A DNA stretch of 64,000 nucleotides from Acinetobacter calcoaceticus (GTDB lineage: Bacteria; Pseudomonadota; Gammaproteobacteria; Pseudomonadales; Moraxellaceae): NCBI RefSeq assembly GCF_900520355.1, contig NZ_LS999521.1:3038001-3102000 (forward strand). The letters are read 5' to 3'. The translations under genes and the position numbers were made by a program. This document shows positions 18,297-28,159 of the stretch, in pieces (position 1 is the first letter of the stretch; every line of letters starts with the position of its first letter). The notes beneath the pieces were generated by a model that saw nothing but the letters and a program-made list of their open reading frames with translations, ran no database searches and was not told the origin of the DNA.

Positions 18297-20077
18297 CCTT
18301 TCTCTCCTTCAATAAGATCATTTTTATTTTCATGTTGAAGTAGCCCATACAAAGCTAACAATACAAAACCAGAAATAAAAATTGATGCACTCTTGGCTAG
18401 AAAAGTTATTTGCAAGTTGTAATAGAGCTGCCAGAACACTAAAACAAATACAGCCAAGGTAACTCCATAAACAATATAATCTTTCTTTTTTAAAGCCCAA
18501 GTTAAAATAATAAATAGAATGAAAATTTCAAAATAGCCCATTGCAATAAGCAATATGCCAAAAATTAAAAAGGCAAAAAATGCTGTTCCTTTAAGCTGTT
18601 TATACAAATAAAAAGAACTAAAGCACAATAACCAAAGACTAGGTAATAGATAGAATATCCATAATTTCCGGTCTATCGAATCATCTAGAGCCAACCCCAT
18701 AAAAGTATCAAAGAAAGAAGCTACCACAACTACCGCAAGCATACACAAATAGATACTACGCTCATATTGAACTATCGATAGACCCTTCGGCAAGAATACA
18801 AAACTAAAAACAAAATAGCTGAGCAGGGTTAAATTTAAATATGCCTGGACAGAATCTACTGACCACAATGAATGATCCATTTGTAGTAAGTAAATAAATG
18901 CTATGCCATAAGTAGCGAGCATTTGAATTAAAATAAAGAACCAATGGGGTTTGAGAAAATAGCTGATACAGAGAATAAAAATCTGTGCAATTAGCACCCA
19001 TAACATCTGATCTGTTTCAGACCCTAGATGAAACAAAAAAGCGATTTGACCACTTATAAATAAACAATAGGCAAATTGCCGAATGAAGTAGTGTTGGGAT
19101 TTTTTCAATAAAACAAAAGCTATAACAACAAAAATGACTCCTATAATTAATGAAATAGTTTCCCAAAATACTAATGTAAAAGCCCCGAGTGCTAGACCTG
19201 CAAGCCAAGCGCCAATTGCTAAAGGAATCACATAAAAGCGGCTTTGACGAAAGATTTTTATTAAAAAATAACTAATTAATGCAAACCAGATAAAAATAAT
19301 GCCAGCAATGAATAAAAAAATGAATTCATTTGAATCTTTAAATAAGTCATTGATCCTATCTACAAGCCATATTGTTGCAGTCACACCAAGAACAGCGGCC
19401 ATTAAGCTGGCACATAATTGATCATCTTTTTTGAAGAAATAATAAAAAACAATTATTCCTGAAAAGAAAGCCGAAATCAGGTAAGGAATATTTTCACTTG
19501 ATAAATATTGGATCATTCCAATTATTGAAATGACGGCAAACCAAGCGATAAAGACGAAACGTAAAGCACGATACTTGTTTATACATAGCCCAAATTCTAT
19601 AAGGCTTAATAAATTTAAAGCAAACAGATATAAATAAGGAAATTTTTCTAACCAAAAAGTCTGCTTAAAAAATAAAAAAAGTGTAAGTTGGCTAGTAATA
19701 CAAATTAAAGCAAAAATACCAATATTTGGTCGATATAGCCACGGTAGTAAAAGTAATGTCCAAATTAAGAAAAGCAAATAACTGTCTGCCCCAGTCTGAT
19801 AGACCTGCCCGATTACAGCCAAACTTAAGCCGACCATCAAGCCACAAACACCATGTAAAGTCTGCCTAACTCCTTCAATTAAAGTATCTTTTATGCTGAA
19901 CCATGCTGTCACAAGTAAGATAACTGGCGGGATAACCAATTGAATACTGTCCGGAAGCATTAACCAGTTAGCAGCAATTAAATAAAGAATACTGACCGCC
20001 ATAAATACATAACTGAAAAGATGGAGATGCTGAATAAATAAAGTATTCCTAAGGGGATAATCATCTCTTATCTGCAT
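18293..20077 (-). CDS. DUF2157/DUF4401 polytopic membrane protein
   Basis: 594 residues with roughly 18 hydrophobic helices. The segment GLSLAVIGQVYQTGADSYLL (about 98-117), followed by FLIWTLLLLPW, is the DUF2157 hallmark. The C-terminal two thirds resemble DUF4401. It is the first gene of a two-gene operon with the GDYXXLXY protein. Base composition is AT-rich even for this window, as expected for a hydrophobic protein. It is probably an inner-membrane complex partner of the downstream protein. No enzymatic motif is visible. Confidence 0.8.
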   Translation of the reverse strand: MQIRDDYPLRNTLFIQHLHLFSYVFMAVSILYLIAANWLMLPDSIQLVIPPVILLVTAWFSIKDTLIEGVRQTLHGVCGLMVGLSLAVIGQVYQTGADSYLLFLIWTLLLLPWLYRPNIGIFALICITSQLTLFLFFKQTFWLEKFPYLYLFALNLLSLIEFGLCINKYRALRFVFIAWFAVISIIGMIQYLSSENIPYLISAFFSGIIVFYYFFKKDDQLCASLMAAVLGVTATIWLVDRINDLFKDSNEFIFLFIAGIIFIWFALISYFLIKIFRQSRFYVIPLAIGAWLAGLALGAFTLVFWETISLIIGVIFVVIAFVLLKKSQHYFIRQFAYCLFISGQIAFLFHLGSETDQMLWVLIAQIFILCISYFLKPHWFFILIQMLATYGIAFIYLLQMDHSLWSVDSVQAYLNLTLLSYFVFSFVFLPKGLSIVQYERSIYLCMLAVVVVASFFDTFMGLALDDSIDRKLWIFYLLPSLWLLCFSSFYLYKQLKGTAFFAFLIFGILLIAMGYFEIFILFIILTWALKKKDYIVYGVTLAVFVLVFWQLYYNLQITFLAKSASIFISGFVLLALYGLLQHENKNDLIEGEKG

Positions 20078-20241
20078 GAAACACCTATTTTATTTATAAT
20101 TTTCTATAAAAAACATAACATTCCATTTTCATATCAACAAGTAAGCTCTTGTTAAAAAGCCTTTTTCTGTTTGTGAAAATACTTATTCATAAAGAAACTT
20201 AGCATTCTACAAATGCATCTAGCCAATTTTATCAAGCGCGC

Positions 20242-20247
20242 TATAAT
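20242..20247 (+). promoter_or_regulatory. -10 box of the FMN riboswitch/ribB transcript
   Basis: A perfect TATAAT lies 10 bp before the start of the riboswitch fold. No good -35 box is seen at the expected distance, which suggests a weak or activator-assisted promoter. Confidence 0.5.
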
Positions 20248-20256
20248 AAAACCCAT

Positions 20257-20402
20257 CGCTTCAGGGCGGGGTGTAATTCCCCACCGGTGGTAAAGTTAAT
20301 TTTTAGTGATAGATTAACAAGCCCACGAGCTTAAATTATGTAATTTGAGCAGATTTGGTGAAACTCCAAAGCCGACGGTATAGTCCGGATGAAAGAAGAC
20401 GA
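20257..20402 (+). promoter_or_regulatory. FMN riboswitch (RFN element)
   Basis: The conserved RFN blocks occur in order: AGGGCGGGGTG, AATTCCCCACCGG, GGTAAAG, an extended stem, AGCCCACGAGC, GCAGATTTGGTGAAACTCC, then AAGCCGACGGTATAGTCCGG and ATGAAAG. It binds flavin mononucleotide and should repress the ribB gene that starts 92 bp downstream. Downstream dyads (for example ATTTCAG / CTGAAAT around 20427-20463) may form the expression platform; I could not decide between terminator and ribosome-site masking. Confidence 0.93.
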
Positions 20403-20494
20403 CGAGCTGGGATAAATCCGTTTTATTTCAGTAATAGCCTGTTTTTACATCAGTCCTGAAATGTTCAACCGTATTTTTACGAGAGCGTTTCATT

Positions 20495-21154
20495 ATGTCT
20501 AGCTTAATTCAACCAGAAATTTTTTTCTCAGCCCTCTCTCCTGCTGAACAACGTATTCAACAAGCATTAGAAGATATTCGTCAAGGCAAACCTGTCTTGG
20601 TTATGGATGACTTCGACCGTGAAAATGAAGCAGATTTAATTGTTGCAGCCGAAACACTAACTGTTGAAACAATGGCACGTATGATTCGTGATGGCTCAGG
20701 TATTGTATGCTTATGCCTTACAGAAGAGTTAGCAGATCATTTAGAACTTCCACCAATGGTTTCTCAAAACTCAAGCCAGTTTCATACCGCTTTTACAGTG
20801 ACCATTGAAGCAGCCCAAGGTGTTACGACAGGTGTTTCGGCTAAAGACCGAGTTACTACCATTCAAACTGCAATTAAAGATGGTGCTGTCGCAAGTGATC
20901 TTAACCGTCCGGGCCATGTTTTTCCTTTACGTGCACGTAGCGGTGGAGTGCTGACTCGCCGAGGTCATACTGAGGGAACAATTGATCTAGCAAGACTAGC
21001 AGGACTTAAACCTGCTGGCGTGTTATGTGAATTAACCAACCCAGACGGCACCATGGCATCAGGTATTCAAGTTTTGGCATATGCTCAAACTCATCATTTA
21101 ACCGTGATTACCATTGAAGAACTTGTTCAATACCGCCAACAACACGGTATTTAA
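20495..21154 (+). CDS. ribB: 3,4-dihydroxy-2-butanone-4-phosphate synthase
   Basis: It converts ribulose-5-phosphate to the four-carbon riboflavin precursor. The 219 residues match the monofunctional RibB length, with no GTP cyclohydrolase II domain attached. Motifs are [16 protein letters not shown] (substrate and Mg), the catalytic His region [13 protein letters not shown] ([34 protein letters not shown] is present in order), and [10 protein letters not shown] near the end. The FMN riboswitch in its leader puts it under feedback by the pathway product. It is transcribed alone. Confidence 0.97.
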   Translation: MSSLIQPEIFFSALSPAEQRIQQALEDIRQGKPVLVMDDFDRENEADLIVAAETLTVETMARMIRDGSGIVCLCLTEELADHLELPPMVSQNSSQFHTAFTVTIEAAQGVTTGVSAKDRVTTIQTAIKDGAVASDLNRPGHVFPLRARSGGVLTRRGHTEGTIDLARLAGLKPAGVLCELTNPDGTMASGIQVLAYAQTHHLTVITIEELVQYRQQHGI

Positions 21155-21160
21155 ATAAAA

Positions 21161-21194
21161 AAAGGTTTGGCTTTAGATAAAAGCCAAACCTTCA
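21161..21194. terminator. Bidirectional terminator between ribB and the HAD gene
   Basis: A perfect 12-bp stem (AAGGTTTGGCTT / AAGCCAAACCTT, 21162-21192) with a 7-nt loop and a preceding A run, placed between convergent genes. Confidence 0.85.
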
Positions 21195-21213
21195 CATTAA
21201 AATTTACTAATGT

Positions 21214-21888
21214 TTAAGATACTTTCTTTTGTGTTGCCTGATCTTCGATATATTCCAAAAGTTCAGAGAATTGCATAATCATTGCTTTAGGCTGTGCTTG
21301 TTCAAGTTCCTCTGGTGTTCCATAACCATAAGTCACTGCTACTGCCTCAATACCATTGTGGCGAGCACCTAAAATGTCATATTGACGGTCACCGACCATT
21401 AAACATTCTTCTGAGTTTAGTTGCTCATGTTCAAGAATATAATGGATGAGTTCAGCTTTATTGGTCCGCTCACCTGTTAACTCACTACCATAAATATGTA
21501 CAAAATATTGGCTTAAGTCAAAATGGTCTAAGATACGTTTTGCATAAATAGTCGGTTTAGCGGTTGCAACAAATAAACGATACCCTTCTTCTTTCAATGC
21601 ATTAAGTGTTTGGGCAACCGATGGATATACTTCATTTTCAAATAAGCCCGTAACTGAAAAACGCTCACGATAAGCAAGTAAAGCTTGCTCAGCCAAAGCA
21701 TCATCTTGAGTGGCTAACAGTTTTGCTAATGAAGCTTTTAAAGGGGGTCCAATTGTCCAGTCAATATTTAAATCGGCAGCCAACGGAAAGCCCAACTTAT
21801 CCATTGCATAGCGAATTGAAGTATGGATACCAACTTTTGGGTCTGTTAGTGTTCCATCTAAATCAATCAAAATATGTTTTATAGCCAT
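21214..21888 (-). CDS. HAD-superfamily hydrolase, phosphoglycolate phosphatase-like
   Basis: 224 residues of the HAD subfamily IA. Motif I is DLDGTLTD (residues 9-16) with two catalytic aspartates. Motif II is the Thr of VATAKP near 117. The motif III lysine lies about 40 residues later in TNKAELI. Motif IV is VGDRQYDILGA near 172. The helical cap (residues 17-90) fits phosphoglycolate or pyrophosphate phosphatases. Several paralogues with different substrates exist in Acinetobacter, so I do not give a symbol. It is convergent with ribB and divergent from thiD. Confidence 0.85.
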   Translation of the reverse strand: MAIKHILIDLDGTLTDPKVGIHTSIRYAMDKLGFPLAADLNIDWTIGPPLKASLAKLLATQDDALAEQALLAYRERFSVTGLFENEVYPSVAQTLNALKEEGYRLFVATAKPTIYAKRILDHFDLSQYFVHIYGSELTGERTNKAELIHYILEHEQLNSEECLMVGDRQYDILGARHNGIEAVAVTYGYGTPEELEQAQPKAMIMQFSELLEYIEDQATQKKVS

Positions 21889-21967
21889 TCAATCACTAAC
21901 CCAGTAAAGTATTTAATTCAATTGGTCGAGAGTTTAATCAAACTCTCTTATACTAACGTAAATTTAA

Positions 21968-22753
<786 letters not shown>

Positions 22754-22757
22754 AAAT

Positions 22758-22787
22758 AAAAAAAGGCGCTACATGCGCCTTTTTTAT
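22758..22787. terminator. Bidirectional terminator between thiD and kbp
   Basis: A 9-bp stem (AAAAGGCGC / GCGCCTTTT, 22761-22783) with a TACAT loop and flanking A and T tracts. It is closely similar to the terminator between coaX and ffh. Confidence 0.85.
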
Positions 22788-22796
22788 TTCCCTCAA

Positions 22797-23270
22797 TTAT
22801 TGAGGAATACGTAAAACCTGTCCTGGGAAGATTTCATCTGGATCTTTAAGCATGGGTTTGTTTGCTTCAAAGATTTTTGGATACTGATTTGCATCACCGT
22901 AAAATTCTTTAGCAATTTTTGAAAGGTTATCACCAGATTTTATTGTGTAGAATTTACTTTCTGGTTCAGGAGTTGCAACGGTCATTTGATCATCTACTTG
23001 TGCTACATGATCAATATTCCCAACAATAAGAATAATTTTTTCTTTATCTGCTTGGCTTTTTACCTGTCCTTTAATGATTGCAGTATCAGTAGCACCGTTA
23101 TAGGTTACAGATAAGCCTTCCACCCCTAAACCTAAGCTCTTAATTAAACCTAATAATTTATTTGCGATTTCTTGTGCAGATGGTTCTGCTGGTGTTGCTG
23201 GAGCTGGTTGTGGTTCTGCTGGCGCGGTATTTTTCTTACCAATACCTTTTACAAAATCAAAAAGACCCAT
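22797..23270 (-). CDS. kbp: BON plus LysM domain protein, Kbp/YgaU-like
   Basis: 157 residues resembling E. coli Kbp (149), a cytoplasmic potassium-binding protein. It opens with MGLFDFVKGIGKK, like the E. coli protein's MGLFNFVKD. A Pro/Ala-rich linker (17-35) follows, then a BON domain (about 37-97) and a LysM domain (about 105-156) with FYTIKSGDNLSKIAKEFYG and IFEANKPMLKDPDEIFPGQVLRIP. There is no signal peptide, so despite the LysM domain it should be cytosolic. The extended linker is the main difference from E. coli. Assignment to kbp is by sequence likeness; potassium binding is inferred. Confidence 0.87.
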   Translation of the reverse strand: MGLFDFVKGIGKKNTAPAEPQPAPATPAEPSAQEIANKLLGLIKSLGLGVEGLSVTYNGATDTAIIKGQVKSQADKEKIILIVGNIDHVAQVDDQMTVATPEPESKFYTIKSGDNLSKIAKEFYGDANQYPKIFEANKPMLKDPDEIFPGQVLRIPQ

Positions 23271-23410
23271 CTTTTAGTCCTCATATTATTGTTTATAGTA
23301 AAGTCATTAAACTGACCCTTATTGTTATACGTGAAAAAAGATATACCTCTGCTATCAATTGAGGCTGATCTTGTAAAAATATGTATCTCTTCCTTTTATT
23401 TTACTCAAAT

Positions 23411-23443
23411 AAAAAAAGCCACCTTCCGGTGGCCTTCTTTTTA
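23411..23443 (-). terminator. Intrinsic terminator after acpP
   Basis: On the minus strand, a GCCACC/GGTGGC stem (extended by flanking AAG/CTT) with a 4-nt loop is followed by seven T residues, 17 bases past the acpP stop. It ends the fabD-fabG-acpP operon. Confidence 0.88.
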
Positions 23444-23459
23444 TTCAGCAATATGCGAA

Positions 23460-23696
23460 TTAACCAAGTTTTTTAGTTACATAGTCAATTGCAGATTGAA
23501 CTGTAGTGATTTCGTTTGAATCTTCATCAGGGATAGTGATGTCGAAGTCGTTTTCGAAAGACATTACAAGTTCAACTAAATCTAAAGAGTCAGCACCTAA
23601 GTCATCCATAAAAGATGCTTCGTTTTTAATCTCTTCAGCTTTAAGACCAAGTTGTTCTGCAACTGCTTGCTTAACGCGTAGTTCGATATCGCTCAC
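23460..23696 (-). CDS. acpP: Acyl carrier protein
   Basis: The carrier for all intermediates of type II fatty-acid synthesis. 78 residues, very acidic. The phosphopantetheine attachment site is Ser37 in [13 protein letters not shown] use the GTG at 23696, giving [10 protein letters not shown], because AGGAG lies 8 bases before it and this matches the usual ACP N-terminus. An ATG 13 codons upstream would add an untypical basic extension. It is the last gene of the fabD-fabG-acpP operon, with a terminator downstream. Confidence 0.97.
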   Translation of the reverse strand: MSDIELRVKQAVAEQLGLKAEEIKNEASFMDDLGADSLDLVELVMSFENDFDITIPDEDSNEITTVQSAIDYVTKKLG

Positions 23697-23779
23697 AGGA
23701 ATTCTCCTCATTGCTCGTGGCGTTTGATTTGCCACTAGTTTAATTGAATATAAAAATTTTTAAAAGTTATACATCAGCC

Positions 23780-24514
23780 CTAGGCCATGTATAAACCACC
23801 ATTTACATGTAATACCGTACCGGTAATGTAACCTGCTTTATCACTTGCAAGGAAACTCACCGCATTTGCGATATCTTGTGGCGCACCTAAGCGATTTAAA
23901 GCCACTTGATCACTCATTTTTTTGCGAATTTCTTCACTAAGTGCATCTGTCATTTCTGTTGCAATGAAACCTGGTGCCACACTGTTCACAGTGATTTGGC
24001 GGCTACCCATCTCTTTTGCAAGACTGCGGCTAAACGCTTCAATACCTGCTTTAGCAGCAGAGTAGTTCGCTTGACCTGGGTTTGCAAAGTGCGCAACAAC
24101 AGAACTAATATTAATAATGCGGCCAAAGCGCGCTTTTGTCATACCTTTAAGCACACGTTTAGATAAACGATATACAGCTTTTAGGTGAATGTTGAGAATG
24201 TCATCCCAATCATCTTCTGACATACGTAGTAATAAATTGTCTTTCGTGATACCCGCATTATTAACCAAAATAAGCACAGGGCCATAGTTCTGTTCAATAT
24301 GAGAAACGACTGCTTCAATCTCATCGAGATTACGCACATCGAGAGCTAAACCTGCACCTTGCTCACCAAAGCTTTCACTTAACTTTTGTGCACCAGATTC
24401 AGATGTCGCAGTACCTACAACAAAATAACCGTCTTGAATAAGTTGCTGGGCAATTGCAGCGCCAATGCCCCGACTCGCGCCCGTTACTAATGCAACTTTG
24501 CGTTCTTGTGTCAT
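23780..24514 (-). CDS. fabG: 3-oxoacyl-ACP reductase
   Basis: An NADPH-dependent short-chain dehydrogenase that reduces beta-ketoacyl-ACP in fatty-acid elongation. 244 residues. The cofactor motif TGASRGIG (residues 12-19), NNAG at about 86, the catalytic Ser in NISSVVAH and YSAAKAG (catalytic Tyr and Lys at about 151-157) are all complete. Its start overlaps the fabD stop by four bases, so the two are coupled. acpP follows after 83 bp. Confidence 0.96.
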   Translation of the reverse strand: MTQERKVALVTGASRGIGAAIAQQLIQDGYFVVGTATSESGAQKLSESFGEQGAGLALDVRNLDEIEAVVSHIEQNYGPVLILVNNAGITKDNLLLRMSEDDWDDILNIHLKAVYRLSKRVLKGMTKARFGRIINISSVVAHFANPGQANYSAAKAGIEAFSRSLAKEMGSRQITVNSVAPGFIATEMTDALSEEIRKKMSDQVALNRLGAPQDIANAVSFLASDKAGYITGTVLHVNGGLYMA

Positions 24515-25497
24515 GCAATTTTTCCTTCTGCCACTAAAACAGCATTTAGGGCATCTTCCATTTTACTCTTGCTATCGATAGCAAAAGCTTTTTCTATATT
24601 TGGTAAACGCTTCGCGAGATTACTCAATACTGTTCCAGGTCCACACTCAACAATGTAGTGAATACCTTGATCTTGTAAAAACTGCATCGTGTCTGTCCAT
24701 TGTACAGATTGGTACAATTGAGCAGTTAACGCCTGACGCAATTGAGCAACATCGGTAGCTATTCCCGCGTTGACATTTTGTATTACAGGAATGGTAGGCA
24801 GCTCAATGGCAGTTTGTTCCAAAGCTTCTGCAAATTTTTCAGCAGCAGGTTTCATCAATGAACAATGCGAAGGAACTGACACAGGTAAAGCAATTGCCTT
24901 AGCAGACTGCTCTTTTGCCAAAGCCATCACCTGTTGTACAGATGCTGTACTTCCAGCAATCACGACTTGGCCTTGTGAATTATAGTTTGCAGCTTCTACT
25001 GAACCTTGACCTTCTGCATTCACGATTTGGCAAAGTTCAACCACTTTTTCATCAGCCAAACCAAGGATTGCAGCCATAGCCCCTTCCCCTTGAGGAACAG
25101 CACTTTGCATGAGTTTGCCACGCAAATTCACTAGTTTCACTGCATCTGCCAAGCTCATTGATCCTGCAGCAACCAAAGCACTGTATTCTCCTAGAGAATG
25201 CCCTGCAAGGTATTTAGGTGCCAGACCACCTAAATCAAGCCATACACGCCATAGAGCGATACTGGCAGTTAATAACACAGGTTGGGTATTTTCTGTTTGG
25301 TTGAGGCCTTCACCACTTTGCGCGATATGCCACAGATCGAATCCAAGCGCATCTGAAGCTTCAGCAAAGGTTTGCCCAACCCCACTAAACTGTTCTGCTA
25401 GTTCAGCAAGCATACCGACTTTTTGTGAACCTTGACCCGGAAACACAAACGCAGTTTTTGTGGCTAAAGCTACTTGTTCAAGACGTTTAGCAGACAT
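24511..25497 (-). CDS. fabD: Malonyl-CoA-ACP transacylase
   Basis: It moves malonyl groups from CoA to ACP to start elongation. 328 residues, with about 10 extra at the N-terminus before the family start (AFVFPGQGSQKVGM). The nucleophile is in GHSLGEYSALVAAG (Ser near residue 100), and the second catalytic residue is the His in VPSHCSLM. First gene of fabD-fabG-acpP. fabH and plsX, which separate rpmF from fabD in enterobacteria, are missing here. A terminator and a 60-bp AT-rich stretch lie between rpmF and fabD. Confidence 0.95.
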   Translation of the reverse strand: MSAKRLEQVALATKTAFVFPGQGSQKVGMLAELAEQFSGVGQTFAEASDALGFDLWHIAQSGEGLNQTENTQPVLLTASIALWRVWLDLGGLAPKYLAGHSLGEYSALVAAGSMSLADAVKLVNLRGKLMQSAVPQGEGAMAAILGLADEKVVELCQIVNAEGQGSVEAANYNSQGQVVIAGSTASVQQVMALAKEQSAKAIALPVSVPSHCSLMKPAAEKFAEALEQTAIELPTIPVIQNVNAGIATDVAQLRQALTAQLYQSVQWTDTMQFLQDQGIHYIVECGPGTVLSNLAKRLPNIEKAFAIDSKSKMEDALNAVLVAEGKIA

Positions 25498-25581
25498 AAG
25501 AAATCCTTTTTTGGGTTTTCACTCATTTCTGGAGCGGAAATTTAACATGTTATTTATATTTTTATAATTGCGAAAAACAAC

Positions 25582-25612
25582 AAAAAAAGGGAGCTTTCGC
25601 TCCCATTTTTTC
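25582..25612 (-). terminator. Intrinsic terminator between rpmF and fabD
   Basis: A GGGAGC/GCTCCC stem with a 4-nt loop (25589-25604) is followed on the minus strand by seven T residues. It separates ribosomal from fatty-acid expression, so fabD needs its own promoter in 25498-25581. Confidence 0.85.
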
Positions 25613-25648
25613 TATACTTAAGCATCACGCTTAATGCATATCATACAA

Positions 25649-25834
25649 TTATTCAGCATCAGCTGCTTTAGCGAATAATTGACGACCACGGTAGAAACCG
25701 TCTTTAGTAACGTGGTGACGACGATGAGTCTCACCAGTTGCTTGGTCTACTGTTAATGCATTCTCGGTTAAAGCGTCATGTGAACGGCGCATGTCACGGC
25801 GAGAGCGACTTTTACGGTTTTGCTGAACGGCCAT
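25649..25834 (-). CDS. rpmF: 50S ribosomal protein L32
   Basis: 61 residues beginning [20 protein letters not shown], the conserved basic N-terminus of L32, followed by [27 protein letters not shown] split over the usual fold. It is the non-zinc (C-minus) type, with no cysteines. yceD lies 74 bp upstream on the same strand; the yceD-rpmF pair is a classical conserved operon. Confidence 0.96.
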
Positions 25835-25908
25835 GATGGCTCCTTACAAAGATCGAAAAAATGGATCAGAACAAATTCAGTTGTCTTATCTCAAAATTAT
25901 ATCACAAA

Positions 25909-26469
25909 TTATGAGTTAAGTTTACCCTTCAAACCTGCCAAAACATCAAACGGATTATCCCGTTTTTCTTCAACAACGTTTTGAATGGTAGGTTGATGTT
26001 TATTTTCACAAGCATCATGCTTGGGAGATAAAGGCACCAACAATAACAGTTCATCTTCTAGTAATGCGAGCAAGTTAATCGAGGCTGGCGTATCATAATC
26101 ACCTTTCGTCGTAAACTCACTTTCACCTAAAACGATGAAATCAGCATCCTCATCCAAGCGCTCTATCAGTGACTCATCATCCATTAATGCAATATGAAAG
26201 TCTAAGACAAGAGGCATTTCAACGGGTTCCAAACAACGTTGGCACTCCATTGGAACTATCGTGTCCATATGACCATCCATCCACACAATGCGATGATATG
26301 CATCCATTGATAGCTTACAGTCTATGTTGATCAATTGATTATCAATTGATCCAACAGCTTCACGAGCGATACGAGCAAAGCGAGACAAGGGCAGTTGACC
26401 TGACCATGTAAAGCCTTGTTCAGCCCATTTAAACGGCTCAATCTGTGCCGGAAAGGTATTTGCTGACAT
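25909..26469 (-). CDS. yceD: YceD/DUF177 family 23S rRNA accumulation protein
   Basis: 186 residues of the YceD family, linked in E. coli and in plants to 23S rRNA processing or accumulation. The central CQRCLEPVEMPLV motif (near residue 88) and the acidic C-terminal part (NLLALLEDELLLLVPLSPKHD, then a Cys) are family features. It is directly upstream of rpmF, the usual neighbour. Molecular activity is unknown. Confidence 0.9.
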   Translation of the reverse strand: MSANTFPAQIEPFKWAEQGFTWSGQLPLSRFARIAREAVGSIDNQLINIDCKLSMDAYHRIVWMDGHMDTIVPMECQRCLEPVEMPLVLDFHIALMDDESLIERLDEDADFIVLGESEFTTKGDYDTPASINLLALLEDELLLLVPLSPKHDACENKHQPTIQNVVEEKRDNPFDVLAGLKGKLNS

Positions 26470-26565
26470 AATTAAGGCGGCAATTCTACAAATTCATCGG
26501 TACTCTGTCAAAGATTAAGATACAATTTTGCACTTCTTTAGACAGAACTCGGGGTAAATTAAGCA

Positions 26566-27228
26566 ATGCACCTGTTGCAGCCGCAACTTGAAGTTAACAC
26601 TTCATCACTCGTTTGCACCCATTCAACTCATCAGAACACTCTTGTACATGACATAGTGCAACTCTCACCATGGTCAAGCTCAAAATTAGAGTCTGAGCAA
26701 GTCGATTGGCTTATTTTACACTTTAATCACTGGTTTTCCCACCATAATGTGACATTAGTTCGTGGAGATTTTGAACCAGAATATTTCCCGGCAACAAATC
26801 AGGGTCCGGCTAAAATCCAATTCGCCCATGGTTTTTTGAACAGCGCCTTGCATGAAATTAGTCACTGGTCGATTGCTGGTGAAAAACGCCGCCTCCTACC
26901 TGATCTAGGATATTGGTACGCCCCCGACGGTCGCACACAAGAACAGCAAAGTCTATTTGAACAAGTAGAAGTTAAGCCACAGGCAATTGAATGGTTATTT
27001 GCACAGTCTTTTGGTAGAAAGTTTAGAGTCTCGCTTGATAACCTGACAGGTGATAGCGGAGATGGCAAAATATTTAAAGATAATGTTTATGCTCAAGTAC
27101 AACGTTACTTTTCAGGTGAAGCTAAGTTGCCACGTGATGCAGCAGCATTTATTGGTTTTATTTGCCAATGTACCCGTTCAGGTACACCGTTACAATTAAA
27201 TGAATTTAAACGTGAACTCCTTGATTAA
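26566..27228 (+). CDS. epmC: Elongation factor P hydroxylase-like protein (EpmC/YfcM)
   Basis: 220 residues. In E. coli, EpmC hydroxylates the beta-lysylated lysine of elongation factor P. The metal motif ALHEISHW, preceded by FAHGFLNS and followed by IAGEKRRLLPDLGYWYAPDGR, is the hallmark of this family. The N-terminal 30 residues are variable. It starts with ATG at 26566 after a gap of 96 bp from the divergent yceD. No epmA, epmB or efp gene lies in the window, so the substrate is inferred from the family only. Confidence 0.85.
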   Translation: MHLLQPQLEVNTSSLVCTHSTHQNTLVHDIVQLSPWSSSKLESEQVDWLILHFNHWFSHHNVTLVRGDFEPEYFPATNQGPAKIQFAHGFLNSALHEISHWSIAGEKRRLLPDLGYWYAPDGRTQEQQSLFEQVEVKPQAIEWLFAQSFGRKFRVSLDNLTGDSGDGKIFKDNVYAQVQRYFSGEAKLPRDAAAFIGFICQCTRSGTPLQLNEFKRELLD

Positions 27229-27317
27229 TTGACAAAAAAACTACGCTAATGACTTGCCTAGATTATTTAAAAAGTCTAATACTATTTGTAACACTGGCGT
27301 GATGGAGTCTCTAAAAT

Positions 27318-27935
27318 ATGATGCATTTACATGTACATCCTGAAAATCCACAGCAACGCCTCATTAACCAAGCGGTTGAACGCATTCGTGCCGGAGATGT
27401 TGTGGTTTACCCTACCGATGCTGCCTACGCAATTGGCTGTCAAATCGGTAATAAAAATGCTATGGAACGTATTGCGCAGATTCGCGGTTTAGGGCCAAAG
27501 CATCAATATGCAATTATGTGCTGTGATTTATCTGACATTGCAACTTATGCAAAAGTTGATAATGCAACTTATCGTTTATTGAAAGCGAACACCCCAGCCA
27601 TTACGACTTTTATTTTACCTGCAACCAGTGAAGTTCCACGTAGGTTAATGCATCCTAAAAAGAAAACTATCGGCTTACGTATCCCAAGTAACCCAATTTG
27701 TCAGGCTTTATTAAAAGAACTTGGTGAACCCTTACTCACTAGTACATTAATTTTACCAGGACAAGAAGATCCTTTAGACGATCCTTACGATATTGAAAAT
27801 CAGTTAGATAAGCGAATTGATGTATTTATTGACGGTGGTTTCGGTACTTTAACAAGCACAAGTATTATCGACTTATCGGGTGAACATCCTGAAATTATCC
27901 GCCGTGGTATTGGCGATGTAAGTGCTTTTGAATAA
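27318..27935 (+). CDS. YciO/YrdC/Sua5-family threonylcarbamoyl-AMP synthase-like protein
   Basis: 205 residues with the YrdC fold: GDVVVYPTDAAYAIGCQIGN at 25-44, a basic KHQYAIMCCDLSD stretch, the KTIGLRIPSNPICQALLKELGEPLLTSTL core in order, and the end SIIDLSGEHPEIIRRGIGD. It resembles E. coli YciO more than TsaC, notably in the KHQYAIMC region and the MHLHVHPENPQQR N-terminus. The TsaC activity (making threonylcarbamoyl-AMP for tRNA t6A) may be weak or absent in YciO types. GGAG precedes the start. Transcribed alone or with little linkage to scpA. Confidence 0.88.
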   Translation: MMHLHVHPENPQQRLINQAVERIRAGDVVVYPTDAAYAIGCQIGNKNAMERIAQIRGLGPKHQYAIMCCDLSDIATYAKVDNATYRLLKANTPAITTFILPATSEVPRRLMHPKKKTIGLRIPSNPICQALLKELGEPLLTSTLILPGQEDPLDDPYDIENQLDKRIDVFIDGGFGTLTSTSIIDLSGEHPEIIRRGIGDVSAFE

Positions 27936-28149
27936 GCACTTACAATTTTTACCAACAGTTTTAAAAAAAGTATTATCACTCCAAAAAATACTCTTTATTT
28001 ATTTTGGATTTTTTTTACACTTTAGTCGTTAAGTAATTTATTAAAAGGCACAATTCATTTAGAATGATTTCCACTATCTGCTGTTCTTCTATTTACAGCT
28101 CTCTTTGACTTGAATAACAAGTCTCATGCTTTTGAAAATTCGCGTGGCT

Positions 28150-28155
28150 TATAAT
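28150..28155 (+). promoter_or_regulatory. -10 box immediately upstream of scpA
   Basis: A perfect TATAAT ends only four bases before the scpA ATG. If used, transcription would start about on the start codon. No ribosome site is seen. The -35 region is poor. Confidence 0.35.
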
Positions 28156-28159
28156 CGTA

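Noticed and set aside
22761..22783. Mobile repeat, because thiD-kbp and coaX-ffh gaps share nearly the same hairpin
   Set aside because: Both are GGCGC-type intrinsic terminators with different flanks; convergent evolution or common terminator form is sufficient.
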